This document shows, one piece after another, positions 17,847 through 27,673 of a stretch of 60,401 bases of DNA. A program made the position numbers and the translations under genes. Source of the DNA: Bacteroidota bacterium (lineage in GTDB: Bacteria > Bacteroidota > Bacteroidia > Palsa-965); assembly GCA_021299855.1 (NCBI GenBank), contig JAJTEY010000007.1, positions 1-60,401 on the forward strand, given 5' to 3'. Below the pieces are notes generated by a model. It ran no database searches and had not been told where the DNA came from. It saw nothing but the letters and a program-made list of their open reading frames with translations. Positions within the stretch are counted from its first letter, which is position 1, and every line of letters begins with the position of its first letter.

Positions 17847-17854
17847 CAAAAATA
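17847..17854 (-). promoter_or_regulatory. -7 promoter element of ribF
   Basis: TATTTTTG on the minus strand, with TTTTC 22 bases further upstream as a weak -33. It ends seven bases before the GTG at 17840, so it decides the start codon and predicts a leader of only a few bases. Confidence 0.5.
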
Positions 17855-17970
17855 GACAAGTATGCTTGTCACAGACGAAAATAAGCCGATCATGCTGAAA
17901 AAAGTGACGTTCGTCAGGCAAAAGGCACATCAGGAAGAAGTTGTGCTGAAATTATTAACACGCGTGACTG

Positions 17971-17997
17971 TTGTCAGAATAAAACTTGCTACTTTTG
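17971..17997 (+). promoter_or_regulatory. Promoter of atpD-atpC
   Basis: TACTTTTG at 17990-17997 with TTG at 17971-17973; the 16-base spacer is one short of the usual range. The leader to the ATG at 18035 would be about 32 bases. Confidence 0.5.
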
Positions 17998-18025
17998 CAC
18001 CGGTTTTTTGACAACCCATATATAA

Positions 18026-19543
<1,518 letters not shown>

Positions 19544-19572
19544 GATTATAAACATTACCTGAACAGCACATT

Positions 19573-19809
19573 ATGTTTTTAGAAATAATCACACCCGATA
19601 AGAAAGTATACAGTGGAGACGTGAAATCTGTTGTACTTCCGGGCAGCGAGGGAAAATTCGGCATTATGAATAACCACGCTCCAATGATTTCTTCTTTGGG
19701 CAAGGGTGTTATCAAGGTAACGGATGTTAATCAGCAGATTCAGCAATTCACGATTAGTGGCGGTGTTGCTGAAGTGTTCAAGAACAAAATCATTGTTCTG
19801 GCTGAATAA
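19573..19809 (+). CDS. atpC: F1Fo ATP synthase subunit epsilon, short form
   Basis: A 78-residue epsilon subunit of the F1 central stalk. It has the N-terminal beta-sandwich only (LEIITPDKKVYSGDVKSVV, GKFGIMNNHAPMI, ISGGVAEVFKNKIIVLAE). The ~45-residue C-terminal helical hairpin, which inhibits ATP hydrolysis in other bacteria, is absent. Short epsilon subunits of this kind are common in Bacteroidota, so this is not taken as a truncation. It is co-transcribed with atpD and ends at a terminator. Confidence 0.95.
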   Translation: MFLEIITPDKKVYSGDVKSVVLPGSEGKFGIMNNHAPMISSLGKGVIKVTDVNQQIQQFTISGGVAEVFKNKIIVLAE

Positions 19810-19835
19810 TATTCAAATCGCATACAAGACAAACA

Positions 19836-19865
19836 AATCCTCGCTCTCAAGGCGGGGATTTTTTT
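19836..19865 (+). terminator. Intrinsic terminator after atpC
   Basis: Nine-bp stem AATCCTCGC / GCGGGGATT with one G-T pair and a seven-base loop, followed by seven T. It overlaps the stop of the convergent comM gene. Confidence 0.8.
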
Positions 19866-21399
19866 ATGCTCCCCACCCTGAACGATCTAAACTTCTAAAG
19901 TGAATGGCTTCCGCCAGATGTTGCGGCTGTATTTCATTTGAACTATCCAGATCGGCAATAGTGCGAGCTACTTTAAGAATCCTGTCGTACGCTCTCGCGG
20001 ATAACCCTAAACGCTCCATCGCTGTTTTCATCAGTTGATGACAAGCATCATCTATGCGACACACCGTGCGTAACATGCCCGCCTGCATTTGAGCATTAGC
20101 ATGTATTGATTCGTGCTTTTTAAATCGTTCTGATTGCATAGAACGTGCTTTCACAACGCGCTCACGAATGGACATAGAAGACTCTGCTTTTCTTGAATCT
20201 GATAACTCCCGAAAAGAAACCGGTGTCACTTCAATATGAATATCAATTCGATCCAACAAAGGACCTGAAAGTCGATTGAGATATTTCTGCACCACACCGG
20301 CCTGACATGTGCATTCTTTTTCGGGATGGTTATAGAAACCACACGGACAAGGATTCATAGAAGCAACGAGCATAAAACTTGCAGGGTATGCGATAGAAAA
20401 CTTTGCACGAGAAATAGTAACGATACGATCTTCCAGCGGTTGGCGCATGACTTCCAGCACCGTTCGTTTGTATTCGGGCAGTTCGTCTAAGAATAAGACA
20501 CCATTGTGTGCAAGCGATATTTCGCCAGGTTGCGGAATAGTTCCACCACCCACTAATGCCACATCGGAAATGGTGTGGTGCGGTGCTCGAAACGGACGCT
20601 CGACTACTAATCCACCTTTGCCCGGCAACTTGCCCGCGACCGAATGAATCTTGGTAGTTTCCAACGATTCAGATAACGACATTGGAGGCAAGATACTACC
20701 CAGACGCCGCGCCAGCATTGTTTTTCCCGCACCCGGTGGACCGATCATTAAAATATTATGCCCACCCGCTGCTGCAATTTCGAGTGCACGTTTAATATTT
20801 TCCTGACCTTTTACTTCAGAAAAATCAGCTTCAAATTCATCTTTGGTTGCGAATTCTTCTTCGAGTTTAATTTCAAAAGGCTCCGGAAAACCCGTTCGAA
20901 AAGCTTGAATTACTTCGTTGATGTGGCTCATCGTATACACCTTTAAACCATTCACCACAGCCGCCTCCCGCGCATTTTGTGTGGGTAAAATTAATCCCTG
21001 AAATCCGGCTCCTGCAGCTTCCAAAGCAATTGGCAGCGCTCCGCGAACTGGTCGTATTTCACCGTCCAAGGATAACTCGCCCATAATTACATAGTTGCTG
21101 ATTTTATCGTTTGGAATTTGTTCCGATGCCGCCAGTATTCCAACTGCAATGGGCAAATCGTATGCAGAACCTTCCTTACGTATATCTGCAGGCGCAAGAT
21201 TAACGGTGATTTTTTTTCCCGGCATTTTCAGCCCGTTAATTTTCAACGCTGCATCAATGCGCTTCTGACTTTCTTTCACTGCATTATCAGGTAACCCGAC
21301 AATATGGAAATTGATTCCTGCGTCAATATTAACCTCAACTGTTATTGGTGTTGCGGAAATGCCATGTACGGCACATCCGAATGTTTTAACAAATCCCAT
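19864..21399 (-). CDS. comM: YifB/ComM family Mg-chelatase-like AAA+ ATPase
   Basis: A 511-residue AAA+ ATPase. Domains in order: N-terminal Lon-protease-like ChlI domain (~1-170), AAA+ core with Walker A GPPGAGKTMLARRL (~residue 220) and Walker B GVLFLDELPEYKR, a Cys-rich NPCPCGFYNHPEKECTC insertion, and a C-terminal helical domain (LGLSARAYDRILKVARTIA). In naturally competent bacteria ComM is a branch-migration helicase for integrating incoming DNA. Whether this organism is competent cannot be told from the window. The start ATG has a near-consensus -7 element (TAGATTTTG, one base long) upstream. Confidence 0.93.
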   Translation of the reverse strand: MGFVKTFGCAVHGISATPITVEVNIDAGINFHIVGLPDNAVKESQKRIDAALKINGLKMPGKKITVNLAPADIRKEGSAYDLPIAVGILAASEQIPNDKISNYVIMGELSLDGEIRPVRGALPIALEAAGAGFQGLILPTQNAREAAVVNGLKVYTMSHINEVIQAFRTGFPEPFEIKLEEEFATKDEFEADFSEVKGQENIKRALEIAAAGGHNILMIGPPGAGKTMLARRLGSILPPMSLSESLETTKIHSVAGKLPGKGGLVVERPFRAPHHTISDVALVGGGTIPQPGEISLAHNGVLFLDELPEYKRTVLEVMRQPLEDRIVTISRAKFSIAYPASFMLVASMNPCPCGFYNHPEKECTCQAGVVQKYLNRLSGPLLDRIDIHIEVTPVSFRELSDSRKAESSMSIRERVVKARSMQSERFKKHESIHANAQMQAGMLRTVCRIDDACHQLMKTAMERLGLSARAYDRILKVARTIADLDSSNEIQPQHLAEAIHFRSLDRSGWGA

Positions 21400-21549
21400 A
21401 ATTCGTACTTACAAAATCTAAAGCCTAAAGCGCTAATAATTATCCTTATGACTGCAAAGCAAGAAAAGTGGCACAGCTTCTGCAAGTGATGTTGAAAAGT
21501 TAAACTCATGTTACTGTCTTCGGGGAACACCTCGACTAACCACATCCGC

Positions 21550-21990
21550 ATGAAACAACTTACTCTAGTAGTAGCTTTCACTGCATTAACTGCAATTGGA
21601 TTCGCACAAAACAAAGCCGCAGACGCCAAGCCTTCGAATTGCTACACCAAATGGGAAGAAAAATTTGAAGAACGCGGCGCAGAAGAAGTGAAGGACGGCA
21701 CATACGAGGATATTATTATCTCTGGGAGAAGCGGCCCTGATGCGCGTTGTTATACCGGGAAGGTTGAAGTGAAGGAAGGCAAAATCATTGCGATGTACCG
21801 CAAACTTGAAGACGGTTCGTACGAGAAGTTTAAACCTAAGTATGCATTCGAAAAGCCAATGACCATTGTCAACGGTATTTCAGTTTCTATGCTGACGATT
21901 GATGATGAATTGGTGAATGTAATTTTCCCAAAGACATTAAAACCTAAAAAAGTAGGTTACAGTTCTGCACCTGAGCCACCACAAGACTAA
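21550..21990 (+). CDS. Exported protein of unknown function
   Basis: A 146-residue protein not recognised. ATG at 21550 (MKQLTLVVAFTALTAIGFAQ) begins a clear signal peptide and is preferred to the in-frame ATG at 21508. The mature part is charged and beta-rich, with two Cys (SNCYTKW and DARCYTGK) that could form a disulfide in the periplasm, and a proline-rich end (SSAPEPPQD). Its TAA overlaps the ATG of a 40-residue membrane protein by one base, so it heads a small operon of three. Confidence 0.75.
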   Translation: MKQLTLVVAFTALTAIGFAQNKAADAKPSNCYTKWEEKFEERGAEEVKDGTYEDIIISGRSGPDARCYTGKVEVKEGKIIAMYRKLEDGSYEKFKPKYAFEKPMTIVNGISVSMLTIDDELVNVIFPKTLKPKKVGYSSAPEPPQD

Positions 21991-22112
21991 TGCTACTCGA
22001 CGCCCCCGGACTAGGATTTTTAGCTGCGTTCCTTCTATTAATTGTCGGAGCGATAGGAGCTGTTGTTTTTATTGCTGTCTTGCTTTACAAGAAGTTTAGA
22101 AACAAGAAATAA
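21990..22112 (+). CDS. 40-residue single-span membrane protein
   Basis: A small frame that begins in a TAATG overlap with the preceding gene and ends in a TAATG overlap with the following one. The product starts MLLDAPGLGF, has one long hydrophobic span of about 25 residues, and ends in a basic tail (LYKKFRNKK), giving a cytoplasmic C-terminus by the positive-inside rule. The tight overlaps on both sides are the main reason to believe it is translated. Function unknown. Confidence 0.6.
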   Translation: MLLDAPGLGFLAAFLLLIVGAIGAVVFIAVLLYKKFRNKK

Positions 22113-22402
22113 TGTTCTACTCGGCCTTCCTGTTTACGCTAATCACTGAATGGCTGCTGTTTACATGGCTTTGTAAAGGAACGTTTCGAAACACATTTGT
22201 CGGCCTTGTACTCATCAACTTAACGACTTGGTCCATTTGTACGTATCTGTACAACACCACTTCTATTCATATTATCTGGCTGTAATTAGGCGGTATTGTA
22301 TACACGCTCGATCTGGAAGCATTGCAACCTTATCTAATTGGAATTTATTCGGTGTTGCTTTGCCTTATCGGCTTTCGTTTATGGAAAACGAAATCATTTT
22401 AA
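22112..22402 (+). pseudogene. Small multi-span membrane protein gene with in-frame stop
   Basis: The frame opens with ATG in a TAATG overlap and encodes 57 residues (MFYSAFLFTLITEWLL..., two hydrophobic spans) up to TAA at 22283-22285. The same frame then stays open for 38 more codons (LGGIVYTLDLEAL..., one hydrophobic span, basic tail RLWKTKSF) to TAA at 22400. The continuation has the look of a third membrane span with a cytoplasmic tail, so the two parts were probably one 96-residue protein. Changing the TAA to GAA would give IIWLELGG. I infer one G-to-T nonsense change, or a base-call error. It overlaps the convergent gene by nine bases. Confidence 0.55.
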
Positions 22403-23017
22403 AGTAGATGATTTGCCTACCTTAAGTTCAATAGATTTGATACGACCTTTATCTGTATTGGTTTTCACCACACGCGCCATGATATTGACAGTATCTGAAG
22501 GAAGAGTTTGATTCTCTTTCACGGTAAGAATTTTCTTTTTTACACCACCGCGATTCAACGTATAGAATCTATCGTGCAACGCATCCAGAACCATGTTATA
22601 ATCTTCACGAACGAGGATTTTGCCGTTGTCATCAAAAGCGAAATACAATGTATCCGCATCAGAACGCACGCGAGTTTTTAATTCATTTTCCTCCGCGAAA
22701 TTTACTTGCAGTTCGCCTTCATAATCCGACTTTACAATAAATACATATACCGGTGGTTGGTAAGGCTCACGTTGATTTAAGTACCACAGCAAAGGACCTA
22801 AGACCAAAGCAACCTGAATTAATACCTCCAGTTCCCAATCGAATTTCAGCAACTGTAGAATAAATGCGCACAACAAATAACCGCCGGCGGCTGCAGGAAC
22901 ATACCACCAATACGCTGCCATTTCATTTCCGGAAATGGAATGCCATGCCATGGAGAACAAGAAAATCACGACCAGTAAATATGCCAACAAAGAAACCGGA
23001 GCCGAGTACCACTTCAT
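22394..23017 (-). CDS. Membrane protein with periplasmic or cytosolic soluble domain, unknown
   Basis: A 207-residue protein, not recognised. ATG at 23017 (MKWYSAPVSLL) is preferred to a TTG 18 bases upstream. There are three hydrophobic segments in the first ~90 residues, then a soluble domain of ~115 residues with a prealbumin-like strand pattern (VYVFIVKSDYEGELQVNF, GKILVREDY). It lies after a terminator on the same strand, so it has its own weak promoter or depends on readthrough from purS. Confidence 0.7.
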   Translation of the reverse strand: MKWYSAPVSLLAYLLVVIFLFSMAWHSISGNEMAAYWWYVPAAAGGYLLCAFILQLLKFDWELEVLIQVALVLGPLLWYLNQREPYQPPVYVFIVKSDYEGELQVNFAEENELKTRVRSDADTLYFAFDDNGKILVREDYNMVLDALHDRFYTLNRGGVKKKILTVKENQTLPSDTVNIMARVVKTNTDKGRIKSIELKVGKSSTLK

Positions 23018-23040
23018 ATTATACTGCGATATCAAATAAA

Positions 23041-23061
23041 AAACCCCGTGAATCGGGGTTT
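23041..23061 (-). terminator. Intrinsic terminator after purS
   Basis: Perfect 8-bp stem AAACCCCG / CGGGGTTT with a five-base loop. On the minus strand it is followed by TTTTTTATTT, ending the purS transcript. Confidence 0.8.
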
Positions 23062-23066
23062 ACGAG

Positions 23067-23318
23067 TTATAGTGCCGTGATCTTAAATTCGTAAAATTCC
23101 ATGATTTGATTCGCCAGCAATTTGCGACAAGCTTCATCAACTTTTGTTTTCGCAATTTCTTCGTTAGGCGCTTGAATTTCAAGCGAAATATGTTTACCAA
23201 TGCGAACGTTTTCGATTTCAGCGAGGCCTAAATTTTTCATTGAACCGGTAACAGCTTTGCCTTGCGGATCCAAAAGTGCCTTCAAGGGCATTACATCAAT
23301 TTCTGCTTTGAACTTCAT
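23067..23318 (-). CDS. purS: Phosphoribosylformylglycinamidine synthase subunit PurS
   Basis: An 83-residue protein of the normal PurS size. It is the small subunit of the three-part FGAM synthase (PurS-PurL-PurQ) of purine synthesis, where a PurS dimer bridges the other two. Matching segments are FKAEIDVMPLKALLDPQGKA and VRIGKHISLEI. ATG at 23318 is chosen because the -7 element TAAATTTG (23347-23340) overlaps the longer in-frame extension. No purL or purQ gene is in the window. Confidence 0.9.
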   Translation of the reverse strand: MKFKAEIDVMPLKALLDPQGKAVTGSMKNLGLAEIENVRIGKHISLEIQAPNEEIAKTKVDEACRKLLANQIMEFYEFKITAL

Positions 23319-23339
23319 AACATCAGGATTATAACGCTG

Positions 23340-23347
23340 CAAATTTA
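23340..23347 (-). promoter_or_regulatory. -7 promoter element of purS
   Basis: TAAATTTG on the minus strand; predicted start near 23335, giving a leader of about 17 bases. No clear -33 TTG. Confidence 0.5.
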
Positions 23348-23368
23348 CAGCATTTGCGTGCAGTAAAA

Positions 23369-24124
23369 TTATTTTTTACTGACTAAATTATTGACAAATG
23401 ACATCAGGATATACACGATGATAATTAGAGGAATCGCGGCTACTTGAAGAACCACAAGCATTACCAATGAGATTCCTAAGAAGATAAAGCGTATTTCATT
23501 TCCTTTCCAACCGAATGACTTAAACTTCAACGCGAACAACGGTAATTCTGCAATTAACAAAATTGACATTACCACACAAAGCCCGGACAACATATACGGC
23601 AGCATGCTCACCTCTTCCACTAAACGATCAATCTTCCAATCCTTGTGATTAAGATCCGACATGGAACCAATACCTAAAGTAAACTCCATCACTAAAGGAA
23701 TACTCAGCATCAACATGGCATTAGCAGGAGTCGGGACACCAATAAAGGAATCGGATTGACGCGTATCCACATTAAACTTGGCCAAACGCAATGCAGAAAA
23801 CAAAGGGATAATTAATGCAACAAAAGGAAGTAATGAATCGTGAACACCGGCACTTATCTCCATTCGGAGAATTAAATGATACATCGCGATTCCGGGCACT
23901 AAACCAAAAGAAATAACATCGGCTAGCGAATCCAGTTGCTTTCCGATTTCCGAAGGTTGCTTTAAAATTCGTGCAGCAAAGCCATCAAAAAAATCGAGTA
24001 CAGCAGCAAGAAGCACCAAATACGCCGCCATAATCAGATTTCCCGCAAAACTGGAAAAGATGGCCAGTATACCACACAACAAATTTCCCAGCGTGATAAT
24101 GTTAGCTACGGTAAACAATCGCAT
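23369..24124 (-). CDS. pssA: CDP-diacylglycerol--serine O-phosphatidyltransferase
   Basis: A 251-residue inner-membrane enzyme making phosphatidylserine, precursor of phosphatidylethanolamine. The CDP-alcohol phosphotransferase motif D-x2-DG-x2-AR-x8-G-x3-D-x3-D is complete: D44, D47-G48, A51-R52, G61, D65, D69. About seven hydrophobic spans are visible. ATG at 24124 is preferred to 24142 because TATCTTTA, a near-consensus -7 element, sits in between. It is divergent from the MBOAT gene with only 64 bases between the starts. Confidence 0.93.
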   Translation of the reverse strand: MRLFTVANIITLGNLLCGILAIFSSFAGNLIMAAYLVLLAAVLDFFDGFAARILKQPSEIGKQLDSLADVISFGLVPGIAMYHLILRMEISAGVHDSLLPFVALIIPLFSALRLAKFNVDTRQSDSFIGVPTPANAMLMLSIPLVMEFTLGIGSMSDLNHKDWKIDRLVEEVSMLPYMLSGLCVVMSILLIAELPLFALKFKSFGWKGNEIRFIFLGISLVMLVVLQVAAIPLIIIVYILMSFVNNLVSKK

Positions 24125-24188
24125 GCGGTAAAGATACTGCATTATAACGGAGCCGCGCGGAGTGACCTGAAAAGGCTATTTTTACCCT

Positions 24189-25592
24189 ATGCGCTTCAAT
24201 TCCATGGAGTTTGTGTATTTCCTGCCAGCCGTATTGGTGCTTTACCAAATATTGCCGTCAGCCTGGAGGCGCATTCTATTGTTGTTGGCCAGTTACTTTT
24301 TTTATTCCGTTCACACACCCTGGTGCGGATTGCTGTTACTTGCAACAACGCTGGTGGATTGGTACAGCGCACTTCGAATCGATCAAAGCACAGGACAAAA
24401 AGCGAAACGAATTTGGTTGTTCGTCAGTATTATCGCCAATATAGGTGTGTTGTGTGCATTTAAATACTCGGCATTAGTGTACAATACCTTCGGAATTCTA
24501 TCGGGAGTTATTTCAGATACAACATGGAACGTGTGGGATGGACTCATCATTCCGGCCGGGCTATCATTTTACACATTTCAATCATTAGGTTATACGATTG
24601 ACGTGTATCGTGGAATGCGCGCAGAGCGGGATGTTATACAATTTGGATTATTTGTTTCGTACTTTCCCCAATTGGTTGCAGGACCTATTGAACGTTACAA
24701 AACATTTGGGACCCAATTACAGCACTGGCACCGAATTACAAGCGAAAATATTGTTGCCGGTATGCAGCCGCTTTTGTGGGGATTTTTCAAAAAACTGGTT
24801 GTTGCCGATCGTCTTGCAGAATTTGTAAACCCTGTTTTTGCAGCTCCCGAAAATTTTTCCGCAGGAACATTATTCGTTGTGGCGTTCCTGTTCATGATTC
24901 AAGCGTACTGTGATTTTTCAGGATACACGGACATTGCAACAGGAGTGGCGAAATGGTTAGGCAAAGATTTAGTGATCAATTGGAGACGACCATTCTTCTC
25001 CAAATCATTGCACGAATTCTGGCAACGGAATCATATCAGTATGACATCCTGGTTCCGCGACTATTTGTACATTCCTTTGGGAGGCAACAGAGGCGGGCGA
25101 TTCAATCATTTTAGAAACATTTTTCTGACATTTTTAATCAGCGGATTATGGCACGGTGCGGGATGGAATTTTGCTATTTGGGGAGCGCTTCATGGCATCG
25201 TGTTTATTATTGAAATACTGTTACGTGATAAAATCAGATTACCCTTTCTTGGGTCGATCTACCTCCTGACTTTCCACGCATTAAGTTTAATTGCATTTCG
25301 CAGTTCAGGCTTCACCAATTTATCGGAATACTATTCGCAATTTTTTACCGGAAGTTGGAATTGGTCTTTGTTATGCATCGAGCTTCGTACGTTAAACGAC
25401 TTATTTCCCTTGCTTCTAACACTTCTCGGTGTATTGCTCTTTGTTGTGTATGAATACTGTGAAGAACGACAAATTTTACAACGCGCGTTAACTCATCCAA
25501 CAGCTGCATTAACACTTCAAATTGTTATCACAATACTCATTTTCGTGTTAGGAAATTTTAACACGACCGAATTTATCTACTTCCATTTCTGA
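24189..25592 (+). CDS. MBOAT family O-acyltransferase (AlgI-like)
   Basis: A 467-residue inner-membrane acyltransferase with ~11 hydrophobic spans. Key motifs: SYFPQLVAGPIERY, NFWRRPFFSKS-like INWRRPFFSKSLHEFWQRNH, SWFRDYLYIPLGGNRGG, and SGLWHGAGWNFAIWG with the catalytic His. AlgI-type MBOAT proteins pass acyl groups across the membrane to polysaccharides or peptidoglycan, working with a periplasmic SGNH partner. Such a partner overlaps its 3' end by one base here. The acceptor sugar is unknown. TATTTTTA just before the ATG is a possible -7 element. Confidence 0.93.
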   Translation: MRFNSMEFVYFLPAVLVLYQILPSAWRRILLLLASYFFYSVHTPWCGLLLLATTLVDWYSALRIDQSTGQKAKRIWLFVSIIANIGVLCAFKYSALVYNTFGILSGVISDTTWNVWDGLIIPAGLSFYTFQSLGYTIDVYRGMRAERDVIQFGLFVSYFPQLVAGPIERYKTFGTQLQHWHRITSENIVAGMQPLLWGFFKKLVVADRLAEFVNPVFAAPENFSAGTLFVVAFLFMIQAYCDFSGYTDIATGVAKWLGKDLVINWRRPFFSKSLHEFWQRNHISMTSWFRDYLYIPLGGNRGGRFNHFRNIFLTFLISGLWHGAGWNFAIWGALHGIVFIIEILLRDKIRLPFLGSIYLLTFHALSLIAFRSSGFTNLSEYYSQFFTGSWNWSLLCIELRTLNDLFPLLLTLLGVLLFVVYEYCEERQILQRALTHPTAALTLQIVITILIFVLGNFNTTEFIYFHF

Positions 25593-26527
25593 TGAAACGT
25601 TTGCTCCTATATATCGGCGTTTGCACTGCACTGCTTTATGGTGTAAGGGAGCTGCTTTATATAGGAATTCGATCCAATGCAGGAGGAGAATTCGGTAAAC
25701 TGAATACGGCCTTTCGTTTCAAACATGAAACGGATGTTTTACTTGTTGGAAGTTCTCGTGCAGAATGTCAGCTCTATCCTCCGATTTTAGAAAATGTTTT
25801 AGGTGTACGAGTGTACAATATCGGCATGACGGGAGCAACCCTGCCATTGATTACACGATGTTATGAAGCGTTCCGGGAAAATAGTCCGGCACCAAAACAA
25901 GTTGTATTATTAGCGGATGTCCATTCATTGGGTGATCGTCCGGATAGTATTTATCATTATCCGCGATACTTTCCGTATTTGTCAAATGTGAAATTGTATG
26001 AGGGTTTACGTGAACTGGATCCAAGATTTTCAGGATTTAAATGGAATGCGGCATATAGTCTGGCTCACCTTTCTGATAGTTACAAAAATGCGTCAGTACG
26101 CGGATTTACGGGGAAGAAAAGCAAATATAATTACCTCTATCATAAAGGCTATAGTCCGTGCAAAGCAGTAATGAGTGATAGTACTTTTTTTTCGCTGCGA
26201 CCTTATGCATACCCCAATCGATTGCCCGAACATTTTACAACAGCTTTGCAAGAACTGGCTCAATTGTGTCGTAAAGACGGGGCACAGCTGATTGTATTAC
26301 TGGCTCCGGTACACACTTCGTACACGAAACAACTGCCGGGATATGAAGCCCGAATTGCCGAACTTCAGACATTGTGTGATCAATTACAAATTAGCTGCGG
26401 CAACCCTGTATCTTCCGGTAACATGCAGGACCGCAGGCTATACGCTGATCCGGCGCATTACAATGTGAAAGGAGCGATACTGTATTCCATCTATGCAGCT
26501 AAATATTTAGACACATTGACGCAATAA
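25592..26527 (+). CDS. SGNH-like protein, probable partner of the MBOAT acyltransferase
   Basis: A 311-residue protein with an N-terminal signal anchor (MKRLLLYIGVCTALLYGVRELL). The SGNH fold is suggested by block I LLVGSSRAECQ (Ser54/55), NIGMTGATLP, and a C-terminal ADPAHYNVKGA that supplies the Asp-x2-His pair. AlgJ/AlgX-like SGNH proteins transfer the acetyl group delivered by MBOAT proteins. The TGATG overlap with the MBOAT gene supports a joint role. The exact acceptor and whether it acts as transferase or esterase are not known. Confidence 0.75.
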   Translation: MKRLLLYIGVCTALLYGVRELLYIGIRSNAGGEFGKLNTAFRFKHETDVLLVGSSRAECQLYPPILENVLGVRVYNIGMTGATLPLITRCYEAFRENSPAPKQVVLLADVHSLGDRPDSIYHYPRYFPYLSNVKLYEGLRELDPRFSGFKWNAAYSLAHLSDSYKNASVRGFTGKKSKYNYLYHKGYSPCKAVMSDSTFFSLRPYAYPNRLPEHFTTALQELAQLCRKDGAQLIVLLAPVHTSYTKQLPGYEARIAELQTLCDQLQISCGNPVSSGNMQDRRLYADPAHYNVKGAILYSIYAAKYLDTLTQ

Positions 26528-26546
26528 AATTCGCAGTAATTCGTTG

Positions 26547-26577
26547 TTGCAAGCGTTAATTGAATGCTCTATCTTTA
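26547..26577 (+). promoter_or_regulatory. Promoter of the porV2-like gene
   Basis: TTG at 26547-26549, 20-base spacer, TATCTTTA at 26570-26577 (one mismatch to TAnnTTTG). The leader would be only about six bases. Confidence 0.5.
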
Positions 26578-26587
26578 ACTCATTGTC

Positions 26588-27673
26588 ATGAAACTTCGTA
26601 TTCTATTTTATTCGCTTGTTGCAACGCTGACCTTTCAGACGCTGCATGCTCAGGCTCCAAAATACAGCAATGAATTTCTTGCGATTGGAGTTGGTGCACG
26701 TGCATTAGGCATGGGTAACGCACAGGTGGGTTCCGTTCGTGATGTGACTTCCGGATATTGGAATCCCGCGGGTTTAATGGGCATTCGCAATAACATGCAA
26801 GTTGGCTTAATGCATTCTGAATATTTCGCGTCTATTGCCAAGTACGATTATCTTGGTATTGGCGGTGTTATCGATAGCAGCAGTTCCTTTGGTTTCAGCG
26901 TCATTCGTTTTGCGGTTGACGACATTCCTAATACCACGCAACTTATTGACGCCGGCGGTAATATCGATTACGATCGCATTACTACATTCTCTTCTCAGGA
27001 TTACGCTTTCGTATTGAGTTATGCGCGTAAAGCACCGATTGAAGGGTTGAATTACGGAGTAAATGCAAAAATAATTCGTCGTAAAGTGGGCGACTTTGCG
27101 GGCGCATGGGGATTTGGAATTGATGCGGGTGCGCAATATGACGTGAAAGGCTGGAGATTCGGTGCGGTTGTACGAGATGTTACGTCTACGTTTAACGCAT
27201 GGAGTTTCAACTTGTCTCAAGACATGATTGATGTTTTTGCCGCAACCGGAAATGAAATTCCTTCCAATTCGTTGGAATTGACTTTACCGAGAATGATTTT
27301 AGGCGCCAGCAAGAAATACGTTTTAGGCAGTAAGCAACTATTTTCTGTGGAAGGTTCTTTAGACATGGTGAATACCTTCGACGGAAAAAGAAACGTAATG
27401 CTTAGAACCGGAGTTTGGAGCATGGAGCCGATGTTGGGATTTGAAGCCGGCTTTAAAGAAATGGTGTATTTGCGCGGTGGCATTACCAATATTCAAAAAG
27501 CGCAAGATATTTTCGGAAAATCAGTTACTACATTCCAGCCGAATTTCGGAATTGGCGTAAAATTCAAATCGCTTTCTATCGATTATGCACTAACCGATAT
27601 TGGCGATCAATCGGTGGCCCTATACTCCAATGTATTCTCTTTACGACTCGATATCAATAAAAAAGCGAATTAG
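26588..27673 (+). CDS. PorV/PorQ-family outer-membrane protein, PorV2-like
   Basis: A 361-residue beta-barrel protein with a signal peptide (MKLRILFYSLVATLTFQTLHA). The start of the mature part, FLAIGVGARALGMGNA, followed by SGYWNPAGLMGI, is the signature of the PorV/PorQ family (FadL-like 14-strand barrels). PorV shuttles T9SS cargo to the PorU sortase. Here the gene is paired with a C25-peptidase gene like PorU, an arrangement annotated in Bacteroidota as PorV2/PorU2. It overlaps the start of that gene by about 44 bases. Confidence 0.85.
   Translation: MKLRILFYSLVATLTFQTLHAQAPKYSNEFLAIGVGARALGMGNAQVGSVRDVTSGYWNPAGLMGIRNNMQVGLMHSEYFASIAKYDYLGIGGVIDSSSSFGFSVIRFAVDDIPNTTQLIDAGGNIDYDRITTFSSQDYAFVLSYARKAPIEGLNYGVNAKIIRRKVGDFAGAWGFGIDAGAQYDVKGWRFGAVVRDVTSTFNAWSFNLSQDMIDVFAATGNEIPSNSLELTLPRMILGASKKYVLGSKQLFSVEGSLDMVNTFDGKRNVMLRTGVWSMEPMLGFEAGFKEMVYLRGGITNIQKAQDIFGKSVTTFQPNFGIGVKFKSLSIDYALTDIGDQSVALYSNVFSLRLDINKKAN

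Noticed and set aside
19573-19809. Truncated atpC
   Set aside because: Short epsilon subunits without the helical hairpin are normal in this phylum and the gene ends cleanly before a terminator.
26807-27220. A 137-codon open frame on the minus strand
   Set aside because: It lies wholly inside the PorV2-like gene, with no recognisable domain or start signal.
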